The notes under the pieces are model-generated. The model was not told where the DNA came from and ran no database searches. It saw only the letters and a list, made by a program, of their open reading frames with translations. A stretch of DNA of 7,891 bases from an uncultured Prosthecobacter sp. (GTDB lineage: Bacteria; Verrucomicrobiota; Verrucomicrobiia; Verrucomicrobiales; Verrucomicrobiaceae). The DNA lies in NCBI GenBank assembly GCA_937941745.1, contig CALDGV010000280.1, forward strand, positions 1-7,891. The letters are read 5' to 3'. Of this stretch, positions 1-5,971 are shown piece after piece. Position numbers and translations under genes: made by a program. The first letter of the stretch is position 1. Each line of letters starts with the position of its first letter.

Positions 1-568
1 GATCGAAAATCCCGGTGCGCTGGGCGGAGAACTGCGGGAGGTGACGATGCTGTTCTGTGACATCCGCGGCTTTACCGCTCTCTCAGAAAAAATGCCTCCG
101 CACGAAGTCATTGACCTGCTCAATGAACACATGACCATCCTCACCGATGTGGCCTATGCCCACGGCGGCACGGTGGACAAGTTCGTGGGCGACCTGATCA
201 TGGTGCTTTTTGGAGCCCCCGAAGGCACGGAGGAGGACACCGTGAGGGCGGTGCAATGCGCTGTGGCCATGCAGGCACGGCGAAAGTCCCTGAACGCCAC
301 ATCGTCCCAACCCCTGGAGATCGGCATCGGCCTGGCTACGGGCTCCGTGGTGGCCGGATGCATGGGATCCGACAAACGGCTGAGCTACACCGTTCTCGGG
401 CACCATGTGAATCTGGCTTCCCGCCTGTGCGGCATCGCCCAGCCTGGGGAGATCATCGCGGATGCGACGACTGTGAAGGCGCTGAAAGGCAGCCACCAGA
501 CACAACCTTTGCCGCCCATGCAGCTGAAGGGCTTTTCTGAGCCCGTGCAGCCTTACCGAATCCTCTGA
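1..568 (+). CDS. Class III adenylate/guanylate cyclase, catalytic domain (5' end outside the window)
   Basis: This is the C-terminal catalytic domain of a class III nucleotide cyclase, which makes cAMP (or cGMP) from the nucleoside triphosphate. The frame is open from base 2 and reads GGELREVTMLFCDIRGFT, the usual domain entry, so the GTG at 41 is an internal valine and the true start is upstream. Counting from that valine, the metal-binding aspartates are D7 and D51, the purine-selecting pair is K47 and T117 (in YTVLG), and the transition-state residues are N124 and R128 (in VNLASR), so the domain looks active. The Lys/Thr pair resembles that of cyanobacterial CyaC-type adenylate cyclases, which favours ATP as substrate; this is inference. 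The protein ends soon after the domain. Sensor domains (CHASE2, GAF, FHA, membrane segments) usually lie N-terminal and cannot be seen here. The next gene starts 94 bases downstream. Confidence 0.9.
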   Translation, partial: IENPGALGGELREVTMLFCDIRGFTALSEKMPPHEVIDLLNEHMTILTDVAYAHGGTVDKFVGDLIMVLFGAPEGTEEDTVRAVQCAVAMQARRKSLNATSSQPLEIGIGLATGSVVAGCMGSDKRLSYTVLGHHVNLASRLCGIAQPGEIIADATTVKALKGSHQTQPLPPMQLKGFSEPVQPYRIL

Positions 569-640
569 AGATGAACCGGCAGGAACGAAAGACTTGGCGT
601 CGGCCCCCGTTTGAACTTTCCCCTTTGGCGAAGCACGCGT

Positions 641-647
641 AGGGAGG
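641..647 (+). promoter_or_regulatory. Ribosome binding site for the sugar phosphate cyclase gene
   Basis: AGGGAGG lies 15 bases before the ATG at 663. The spacing is long, but it is the only Shine-Dalgarno-like purine run in this intergenic gap and no other start in that frame is better placed. Confidence 0.5.
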
Positions 648-662
648 AAAAACGTTGCCCCC

Positions 663-1826
663 ATGTTGGAGAAAAAGATCAGGCTAGAACACTCGCACCG
701 CATTCTGTTCACCCGCGAGGTGTTTTCCCCTGCCAACACGACGATCCGGGATCTGCTGATGCTGGGCAGGCCCAGCAAAGTCCCCAGGGTGCTGGTGTTC
801 GCAGATGAACAGGTGATCGCATCTGCGCCCAGGCTGACGGAATCCATCCGAGCCTATGCCAGAGCCCATGCAGAGGTGCTGGATCTGGCTGATGAGGTGG
901 TGGTGCTTCCCGGCGGGGAACCCTGTAAGAACGACTTCAACCTCGTTCAGCAATGCTGGCAGGCCATTCATGATGCTGCCCTGGACCGTCACAGCTATGT
1001 CTTTGTCATCGGAGGGGGCGCCGTGCTCGATCTGGTGTGCTTTGCCGCCTCCACGGCCCATCGAGGCATCCGCCATGTGCGTTTCCCCACCACGACGCTG
1101 AGCCAGGGCGATGGAGGCGTGGGCGTGAAAAATGGAGTCAACTTCTTCGGCAAGAAAAACTGGGTGGGCAGCTTTGCCGTGCCTTATGCCGTAGTGAATG
1201 ACTTTGCGTTTCTGGAGAGCCTGCCCGAGCGCGGACGCCGGAATGGCATCATCGAGGCCATCAAAGTCTCCCTCATCCGCGACCGTGCCTTCTTTGAGGA
1301 AATCGAGCGCATGGCAGATGCCCTGGCACGCCTGGAGCAGTCAAGCTTGGAGCGGGTGGTGCAGCGCAGCGCTGAACTCCATGTGGAGCACATTGCCACG
1401 GGCGGAGATCCTTTTGAACTCGGCAGCGCCCGCCCCCTCGATTTCGGCCACTGGGCGGCCCACAAGCTGGAGCAAATCACGCATTTCGAGGTCACCCATG
1501 GCGAGGCGGTGGCCATCGGCATGGCGGTGGACCTCGTGTACTCCGTGAAAAAAGGCATTCTTGAGGAGGCTACAGCCCGCCGTGTGCTGAAACTGATCCG
1601 GCGCATCGGCTTTGATACCTTCCATCCCGGTCTGCTGGCCGAGGGGCGCACGGGAGAACCTGTGATTTTGGAGGGGCTGGAGGAGTTCCGTGAGCATCTG
1701 GGCGGTGAACTCACGGTGACCCTCGTGCCAAAGATCGGCCAGAAGCTTGAAGTTCATGAAATGGACCGTGGGCTGATCCTGGATGCCCTTGAAGAGCTGC
1801 GTGCCAGCGAGCTTCTGACCGCCTGA
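663..1826 (+). CDS. 3-dehydroquinate-synthase-family sugar phosphate cyclase, EboD-like
   Basis: An NAD- and metal-dependent sugar phosphate cyclase of the AroB fold, 387 residues, probably cytosolic. Visible in order: the NAD-binding GGEPCK (84-89), the GGGAVLD loop (117-123), and the PTTTLSQGDGGVGVKNGVN segment (142-160) with D150 and K156 where AroB has its catalytic Asp and Lys. KKN follows at 164-166. The metal ligands are E198 (in EAIK, with K201), H263 (DFGHW) and H279 (HGEAV), and the 16-residue spacing between the two histidines matches the family. It differs from canonical AroB: GVGVKNG replaces SVGGKTG, and LDFGHWAAHKLE replaces LNLGHTFGHAIE, so an active-site Asn has become Asp260. 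From memory these changes are typical of the EboD branch (ebo/EDB gene clusters), whose substrate is not settled, and the Asn-to-Asp change also occurs in valiolone-type cyclases. No other ebo gene is in the window. I would not assign it to the shikimate pathway. Confidence 0.82.
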   Translation: MLEKKIRLEHSHRILFTREVFSPANTTIRDLLMLGRPSKVPRVLVFADEQVIASAPRLTESIRAYARAHAEVLDLADEVVVLPGGEPCKNDFNLVQQCWQAIHDAALDRHSYVFVIGGGAVLDLVCFAASTAHRGIRHVRFPTTTLSQGDGGVGVKNGVNFFGKKNWVGSFAVPYAVVNDFAFLESLPERGRRNGIIEAIKVSLIRDRAFFEEIERMADALARLEQSSLERVVQRSAELHVEHIATGGDPFELGSARPLDFGHWAAHKLEQITHFEVTHGEAVAIGMAVDLVYSVKKGILEEATARRVLKLIRRIGFDTFHPGLLAEGRTGEPVILEGLEEFREHLGGELTVTLVPKIGQKLEVHEMDRGLILDALEELRASELLTA

Positions 1827-1878
1827 CGCCCCACGACGAGGCTGGTGCAGGTGCCTCCAAAGTCGTTCTCCAGCTTGA

Positions 1879-1915
1879 TTCCGCCAGGAGGCGGGGCAAT
1901 GAGGCTCCCTGCCCC
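1879..1915 (+). promoter_or_regulatory. GC-rich leader with two mutually exclusive hairpins before the permease gene
   Basis: Bases 1881-1885 (CCGCC) pair with 1890-1894 (GGCGG) around the loop AGGA; two G-T pairs extend the stem to 1879-1896. The hairpin holds the only good Shine-Dalgarno sequence here, AGGAGG at 1886-1891. A second perfect 6-bp repeat, GGGGCA (1893-1898) with TGCCCC (1910-1915), shares bases with the first, so only one can form at a time. This could control translation of the downstream gene. The structures are read directly from the sequence; function is inference, and GC-rich DNA gives such hairpins by chance. Confidence 0.35.
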
Positions 1916-1925
1916 TGCTTCATGA
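1899..1925 (+). other. Possible 8-codon leader mini-ORF coupled to the permease gene
   Basis: ATG at 1899 sits 7 bases after the strong AGGAGG (1886-1891) and encodes MRLPAPAS before a TGA at 1923-1925. This stop overlaps the permease start in the form ATGA (1922-1925). The AGGAGG is 30 bases from the permease ATG, too far to serve it directly, but ideally placed for this mini-ORF. Termination-reinitiation would then deliver ribosomes to the permease start. No peptide function is claimed. Confidence 0.35.
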
Positions 1926-3640
1926 CTTGGCTCCGCGAACTCATCACACGCCTGCGTGCGCTGCAACAGCGCTCACGGCGCTGGCCCTATGCCGGTCGGA
2001 TCACCTTTGCCCTGGCCTTGCTGGCCATGCTGCTGCTGGTGACGCAGGGGCACCACCTGGAAGATCCGGCGGACATCACCGGCTACGACCTGCAAGGTGG
2101 CAAGCTCGTTTCTGAACAGGGCGGGCCGCCCCCTGGAGCCGCCCTGCGCTTCGTCTCCGTGGCACTCCCCTATCTGGACAAGTGGATGCTGGTCGGCGGG
2201 CTGGTGTTCATATCCATCCTGCTGCGCCAGTGGGGCAACACCCGCAAACTGGTCATCCCGACGTGGGGCGCAGGTATCTCCATCGCAGCCTGGGGCGTCT
2301 GCACGGACATCGCCCACCACCTCGGAGTGGCGCAGATGACCGAACTCGGTGAGCCGTTTGCCCTCGCCGCCTACTGGGTGAAACTGGCCTTGATGGTGAT
2401 CGGCCTACTGAGCCCGCCTGCGATGCTTCATTACTACCACACGCGTGGCGCTCTTGACCGCTACACCATGCGAACCTTCCTGGCACCGCTGGTCTTCTGC
2501 TTTGCTGCCTTCACCTCGCTCTGGCTGATCATGGACCTGCTGGACAACCTGAAGGACTTCCAGGAGGCGGAGACACCGCTGGGCCGGGTGCTGTTGTACT
2601 ACACCGGCATGCTGCCCTTCATTTTCGTGTCCGTGATGCCAGCCTCCCTGCTGCTTTCGGTGCTTTACACCCTGACCAAGATGTCGCGCGCCAACGAGAT
2701 CGTGGCCATGCTCGGCGTGGGCCGGAGCGTGGTGCAGGTGCTGCAGCCTCTGCTGGTGCTCTCGGGCCTGGTCTCCCTGCTCTGCATGGCCGCCAACTAC
2801 CACTGGGCTCCTCGTGCAGAAGGGAACAAGAAGGCCATCATCCGCGGCCTCGATGCCCGCCAGAAGGATTCCATCCGTGAGGATGCCATCATGTTCCGTA
2901 ATCCCGTGACCCGCCGTCTCTGGTATGTGGGCTCCTTCCCCTTCTCCCTGCAAAATGGCCGGCTTCGCTCCGTGCAGGTGCGTGAGCAGGATCCCCAAGG
3001 CCGCGTGACCCGAGTGATTCACGCGGATTCCGCCCTCTGGTGGCCGAACGGGCAATGGCGCTTCTTTGATGGCAAGGTGGTGACTTATCAAAATGGCCAG
3101 CCAACAGAAGTTCGCGAGTTCTCACCCGCGAACTCACAGCTGCCACACCTGGATGTCACCACCTTTGATGAGACCCCCTGGAGCCTGATCAGTGATTCGC
3201 TGAAGGCAGAGCATCTTGGCGTGCCGGAAATCATCTCCTACCTCAAGGCACACTCCAAGGATCCCAAGGACAAGCTCGCCCCCTTCAAGGCCCACTACCA
3301 TCACCGCTTTGCCCTGCCCTGGCAAAGCTTCGCCCTCACACTGGTGGCCGCGCCACTCGGCATCGCCTATTCAAGGCGTGGTGCCGTGGGTGGAATCGCC
3401 GGTTCGATCTTCATCTTTTTTGCCCTGCTTTTCCTCAACAACCTCTGCCTGAACCTAGCCAAAGGGAATCACGTCTCCGCCTGGATCGCCTCATGGATTC
3501 CTCATCTCATCTTTGGCAGCCTGGGCCTGCTGCTTCTGCACTACCGCTCCCAGAACAAGGATCTGCCCAAAATTTCCCTCAAAGCCCTGCTGGGCCGCAA
3601 GGCCGTGGTGGCCCGGCCGCGTAACCGGGAGGCAGCCTGA
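1922..3640 (+). CDS. LptF/LptG (YjgP/YjgQ) family permease with an extra N-terminal membrane region
   Basis: Inner-membrane permease subunit of the Lpt lipopolysaccharide export ABC transporter, 572 residues. The family core begins near residue 176 (RGALDRYTMRTFLAPL) and has the usual 3+3 plan: membrane segments near 183-206, 224-255 and 268-295, a periplasmic beta-rich domain at about 320-420, then segments near 463-484, 488-512 and 517-542. Family-typical features are DLLDNL after segment 1, the TKMSRANEIVAMLGVG coupling loop that should contact the LptB ATPase, and RFALPWQSF before segment 4. The first 175 residues are not part of a standard LptF/G (about 360 residues); they contain about four further hydrophobic segments (26-42, 86-102, 111-131, 147-170). 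I cannot tell LptF from LptG. The ATG at 1922 is the only ATG in frame after the preceding stop and has no good Shine-Dalgarno of its own. The gap to the preceding gene is 95 bases. Confidence 0.85.
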   Translation: MTWLRELITRLRALQQRSRRWPYAGRITFALALLAMLLLVTQGHHLEDPADITGYDLQGGKLVSEQGGPPPGAALRFVSVALPYLDKWMLVGGLVFISILLRQWGNTRKLVIPTWGAGISIAAWGVCTDIAHHLGVAQMTELGEPFALAAYWVKLALMVIGLLSPPAMLHYYHTRGALDRYTMRTFLAPLVFCFAAFTSLWLIMDLLDNLKDFQEAETPLGRVLLYYTGMLPFIFVSVMPASLLLSVLYTLTKMSRANEIVAMLGVGRSVVQVLQPLLVLSGLVSLLCMAANYHWAPRAEGNKKAIIRGLDARQKDSIREDAIMFRNPVTRRLWYVGSFPFSLQNGRLRSVQVREQDPQGRVTRVIHADSALWWPNGQWRFFDGKVVTYQNGQPTEVREFSPANSQLPHLDVTTFDETPWSLISDSLKAEHLGVPEIISYLKAHSKDPKDKLAPFKAHYHHRFALPWQSFALTLVAAPLGIAYSRRGAVGGIAGSIFIFFALLFLNNLCLNLAKGNHVSAWIASWIPHLIFGSLGLLLLHYRSQNKDLPKISLKALLGRKAVVARPRNREAA

Positions 3641-3663
3641 AAAGAGCTCCCGAAGCCCATCCG

Positions 3664-3729
3664 ATGAAACTGGAAATGACTTCCGAGCTCCGTCTCCTTC
3701 CCTGCCCCTTTGATCCTGCCCACTCATGA
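3664..3729 (+). other. Possible 21-codon leader mini-ORF ending on the cmk start
   Basis: ATG at 3664 (or the internal ATG at 3676) opens a 21-codon frame whose TGA (3727-3729) overlaps the cmk ATG as ATGA (3726-3729). Neither ATG has a convincing Shine-Dalgarno site. The 3676 ATG lies in the loop of a small GGAA/TTCC hairpin (3672-3684), and two GAGCTC copies (3644-3649, 3685-3690) flank the region. It may be a coupling device like the one before the permease gene, or chance. I recognise no peptide function. Confidence 0.2.
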
Positions 3730-5039
3730 TCCAAAACTGGTCCATCCGTTCCCGAGCCACCCATTGTGCCCTGTCTGAGCGTCCTTTTACAGAGGGCGAA
3801 GTCTTCCATACCGCCATCTACTTTGATCCAGAAACGAATGGCTACGTGCGGCGCGATGTAGCGATTGATGTCTGGCCGCAGGAAATTGCCGCACGCAAGC
3901 CGATCGCCTACTGGCGCACCACCTACACCCCCAACGTCGTGGAGGCTAAGCCGGAGGTGACAAGCAAGGAAAGCGCCATGACGCTCCTCCAGCGCTTCAT
4001 CGAAGAGGATGATCCGATGACGGAAAACGCCCGCTACATCCTGGCCCTGATGCTCGAGCGCAAGCGCATCCTCTCCCCAACGGCCACCAAGGAGGTGGAT
4101 GGCAACAAGATGCTGTTCTATGAGAACAAAAAGACCGGAGAGGTCTTCATCGTGCGTGATCCGGAGCTCCGGCTCGACGAACTGGCCACCGTGCAAGATG
4201 AAGTTGCCATGCTGCTTGGTTTTGGCGGACCCGCCGCTGAAGCTGCCAAGGTGGCAGGCATGAAATTCACCCCTGACGGCAAGCTCGTGAAGGCTGATGA
4301 AGCCCCCGCCGGCACCGCCCCCCAGGAGGCCGAGGCTCCCGCCCAGGCCGAAGAGGCGGCTGAGCCATCGACGTCCGAGCCCATTGCAGAAGCCGACCAA
4401 GGAGCCGCTGTCTTGCATCCAGTGATCACGATTGACGGCCCTGCAGCTTCCGGAAAAAGCAGCGTCGCCAAGCTCGTCGCCCGTCAGCGGGAGGCCATTT
4501 ATGTCAACACCGGCAACATGTACCGAGCCATGACCTGGGCGGTGCTGGACCGAGGCATAGACCCCAACGACAGCGACGCCGTGCGCACCGTCAGCGGTGA
4601 AGTCGAGATTGCATCTCCCGTGGTGGATGGCCAGACGCAGGTGCAGGTGAATGGACGCGCCTTGAACGATGCCGACCTTAACAGCGATCCCGTCAACCGG
4701 GCCGTCTCGCTGGTGGCCCGCGTGCCGGAAGTGCGCGAGCGCCTGGTGGCTGCCCAGCGTGCGCTGGCTTCGATTGGTCCTTTGGTCATGGAAGGTCGAG
4801 ACATCGGCAGCGTCGTTTTTCCTGACAGCCCTCTGAAGTTCTACATCGATGCCAGCGAAGAAGTGCGTGCCGCCCGTCGCCGAGCCCAGGGCCATGCCGA
4901 TCAAGTCGCCGAGCGCGACCGTCTCGACAGCACCCGCAAGACCTCTCCGCTGGTGATTCCGGAAGGAGCGGTGGTGATAGATAACAGCCACCTCACCCTT
5001 GAAGAGGCAGTTCAGCAGGTGTTGAACCACCTTCCTTGA
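3726..5039 (+). CDS. cmk: Cytidylate kinase with an unrecognised N-terminal domain
   Basis: The C-terminal part (about 232-437) is a (d)CMP kinase, transferring phosphate from ATP to CMP/dCMP in the cytosol. It shows the P-loop GPAASGKS (238-245), NTGNMYRA (261-268), the MEGRDIGSVVFP segment (355-366), the FYIDASEEVRAARRR stretch (372-386), and RDRLDSTRKTSPL (397-409) carrying the phosphate-binding arginines. The lid between RRR and RDR is about ten residues shorter than in typical Cmk. Residues 1-165 form an extra region I cannot name. It contains a W5/C14/RRDVAIDVW (42-50) pattern, then a helical stretch (80-115), then KMLFYENKKTGEVFIV (128-143). An Ala/Glu/Pro-rich linker (about 190-225) joins the two. 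The P-loop and kinase motifs are intact, so activity is expected. The start at 3726 has no clear Shine-Dalgarno and overlaps the stop of a possible leader ORF. plsC begins 17 bases after the stop, so the pair is probably co-transcribed. Confidence 0.9.
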   Translation: MIQNWSIRSRATHCALSERPFTEGEVFHTAIYFDPETNGYVRRDVAIDVWPQEIAARKPIAYWRTTYTPNVVEAKPEVTSKESAMTLLQRFIEEDDPMTENARYILALMLERKRILSPTATKEVDGNKMLFYENKKTGEVFIVRDPELRLDELATVQDEVAMLLGFGGPAAEAAKVAGMKFTPDGKLVKADEAPAGTAPQEAEAPAQAEEAAEPSTSEPIAEADQGAAVLHPVITIDGPAASGKSSVAKLVARQREAIYVNTGNMYRAMTWAVLDRGIDPNDSDAVRTVSGEVEIASPVVDGQTQVQVNGRALNDADLNSDPVNRAVSLVARVPEVRERLVAAQRALASIGPLVMEGRDIGSVVFPDSPLKFYIDASEEVRAARRRAQGHADQVAERDRLDSTRKTSPLVIPEGAVVIDNSHLTLEEAVQQVLNHLP

Positions 5040-5056
5040 GACAACCTTCGGCCCTC

Positions 5057-5668
5057 ATGAACTTCTCCTACTGGCTGGGTCATTGTTTCTTCCGCGCCTT
5101 CACACGCGGCTTCTACGACTTCCGCATCATCGGCGCGGAAAACCTGCGCATCAGTGGACCGGCGATCATCGCTGCAAACCACGTCAGCTTTCTGGACCCG
5201 CCTTTCATCGGCCAAGCCTTTGATGAGCCCCTCTACTTCTTTGCCAGAAAAACTCTCTTTCAGCACCCGCTTGCGGGGCGGCTGCTGCGTAAATGGCAAA
5301 GCATACCGATCGACCGCGACAAGCCGGATGCATCCAGCCTCAAAGCCACCATCCGGCTGCTGAGATCCGGAAAAAAGGTGCTCATGTTCCCTGAAGGCAC
5401 CCGGAGTCCGAATGGGCAACTGCAAAAGGCCGAGCCCGGCGTGGGGCTGTTTCTGGCCAAGACAGGTGCCCCGGTGCTGCCCGTGCGCATCTTTGGCACG
5501 TATGAGGCCTTTCCCAGAGGCGCCAAAGGCCTGAGGCCGGCCTCGGTGACACTAGTCGTGGGTCAGAAGTACCAGCCCGATCTTGCCGCAGCGTCAGCTC
5601 AGGGCCGTGATCTTTATCAATCCCTAGCGGATGAGGTCATGCAGCGCATTGGCAGTCTCACGGCTTGA
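5057..5668 (+). CDS. plsC: 1-acyl-sn-glycerol-3-phosphate acyltransferase (PlsC family)
   Basis: A membrane-associated acyltransferase, 203 residues, that most likely converts lysophosphatidic acid to phosphatidic acid in phospholipid synthesis. The catalytic HX4D motif is NHVSFLD (H42, D47); a second block is ARKTLFQHP with RKWQSIPIDRD (63-88); the glycerophosphate-binding motif is FPEGTRS (111-117); the fourth block is VLPVRIFGT (140-148). The length is normal for short bacterial PlsC proteins. The start is ambiguous. A TTG at 5036 overlaps the cmk TGA as TTGA and would add seven residues; I prefer the ATG at 5057 because the protein then begins with the hydrophobic NFSYWLG stretch. Neither has a good Shine-Dalgarno site, which points to coupling with cmk. 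The cmk-plsC order is also known, from memory, in Chlamydia (before argS). Substrate specificity within the family cannot be read from sequence. Confidence 0.9.
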   Translation: MNFSYWLGHCFFRAFTRGFYDFRIIGAENLRISGPAIIAANHVSFLDPPFIGQAFDEPLYFFARKTLFQHPLAGRLLRKWQSIPIDRDKPDASSLKATIRLLRSGKKVLMFPEGTRSPNGQLQKAEPGVGLFLAKTGAPVLPVRIFGTYEAFPRGAKGLRPASVTLVVGQKYQPDLAAASAQGRDLYQSLADEVMQRIGSLTA

Positions 5669-5759
5669 GAGAGCCTTCTCAGCTTTCATGGGAGGTCCCG
5701 CTTCTGCATGACCTTTGCCGCTCCTAAGGCAGCAGGCGCAAATCTTGTCACTCCTGCCC

Positions 5760-5787
5760 TTGCCAAGAGCGGCGGACCCGCTAGTCT
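5760..5787 (+). promoter_or_regulatory. Weak candidate promoter for tRNA-Ser
   Basis: TTGCCA (5760-5765, 5 of 6 to the -35 consensus) and TAGTCT (5782-5787, 3 of 6 to the -10) are separated by 16 bases and would start transcription about 15 bases before the tRNA. A GC hairpin, AGCGG/CCGCT (5768-5782), overlaps the spacer and complicates the reading. Another -35-like box, TTGTCA, lies at 5745. The rest of the 139-base gap after plsC (5669-5807) shows no terminator with a T-run and nothing else I can name. Confidence 0.25.
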
Positions 5788-5807
5788 CGGTCCACTGATT
5801 GTCGCAC

Positions 5808-5897
5808 GGAAGAGTGGCTGAGTGGTTTAAGGTACCTGACTCGAAATCAGGCGTGGGGGAAACCCCACCGTGGGTTCGAATCCCACCTCTTCCGCCA
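5808..5897 (+). tRNA. tRNA-Ser (anticodon CGA, reads UCG)
   Basis: A complete class II tRNA with encoded CCA. The acceptor stem GGAAGAG (5808-5814) pairs fully with CTCTTCC (5887-5893); the discriminator is G5894 and CCA is 5895-5897. The anticodon stem CCTGA/TCAGG encloses CTCGAAA, with CGA at 5842-5844. The long variable arm is a perfect 6-bp stem, GTGGGG/CCCCAC, with a GAAA loop (5853-5868), diagnostic of serine or leucine tRNAs. The T arm is GTGGG-TTCGAAT-CCCAC (5870-5886). The D stem is weak (G-T, C-G, T-G). The T arm and 3' acceptor half are a common integration target, and an integrase gene follows at once. Confidence 0.97.
5870..5897 (+). other. Candidate attachment site (tRNA-Ser T arm to CCA)
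   Basis: Tyrosine recombinases often cross over within the T-arm/3' end of a tRNA gene and rebuild it on integration. The integrase gene directly downstream suggests this stretch is one att junction. I found no second copy of it in the remaining 2 kb, so the other junction must be beyond the right edge. The core is inferred from family habits, not shown by a repeat. Confidence 0.4.
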
Positions 5898-5898
5898 C

Positions 5899-5916
5899 TT
5901 TGAACCCGGATTCAAA
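5899..5916. repeat. Inverted repeat just after the tRNA
   Basis: TTTGAA-CCCGGA-TTCAAA is a perfect 6-bp inverted repeat with a 6-base loop, one base after the CCA and followed by AA. A short GTCC/GGAC repeat follows (5919-5933). They could form a weak transcript end for the tRNA, or be binding sites for the integrase or a directionality factor. No T-run follows, so a standard terminator is not supported. Confidence 0.45.
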
Positions 5917-5971
5917 AAGTCCGCTCTAAGGACGGCCTTTCGCCTGGTATTCAGCGAGTTATGGTTGCCGA

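Noticed and set aside
41..568. GTG at 41 as the true start of a short stand-alone cyclase
   Set aside because: The frame is open upstream to the window edge and the residues before it (GGELRE) belong to the usual cyclase domain entry, so the gene is cut by the window.
83..847. A 254-codon - strand frame across the cyclase and the start of the next gene
   Set aside because: It is antisense to two well-supported genes, has a low-complexity His/Gly/Arg-rich translation and no motif.
1184..1757. Two overlapping - strand frames inside the sugar phosphate cyclase gene
   Set aside because: Ser/Arg-rich antisense products over a gene whose catalytic residues are all present; no independent support.
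663..1826. Naming this gene aroB
   Set aside because: Motifs around the active site differ from canonical AroB in ways that fit EboD-like or other sugar phosphate cyclases, so shikimate pathway membership is not supported.
2405..3091. A 228-codon - strand frame inside the permease gene
   Set aside because: It is a shadow of the permease: His/Gln/Gly-rich antisense translation with no domain.
3579..5030. A 483-codon open frame on the - strand across cmk
   Set aside because: It lies antisense to a clear Cmk with intact motifs. Its translation is His/Gly-rich without recognisable motifs, as expected for a frame kept open by GC-rich codons of the real gene.
5768..5782. AGCGG/CCGCT hairpin as a plsC terminator
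   Set aside because: There is only a 5-bp stem with no T-run after it, and it overlaps the likely tRNA promoter.
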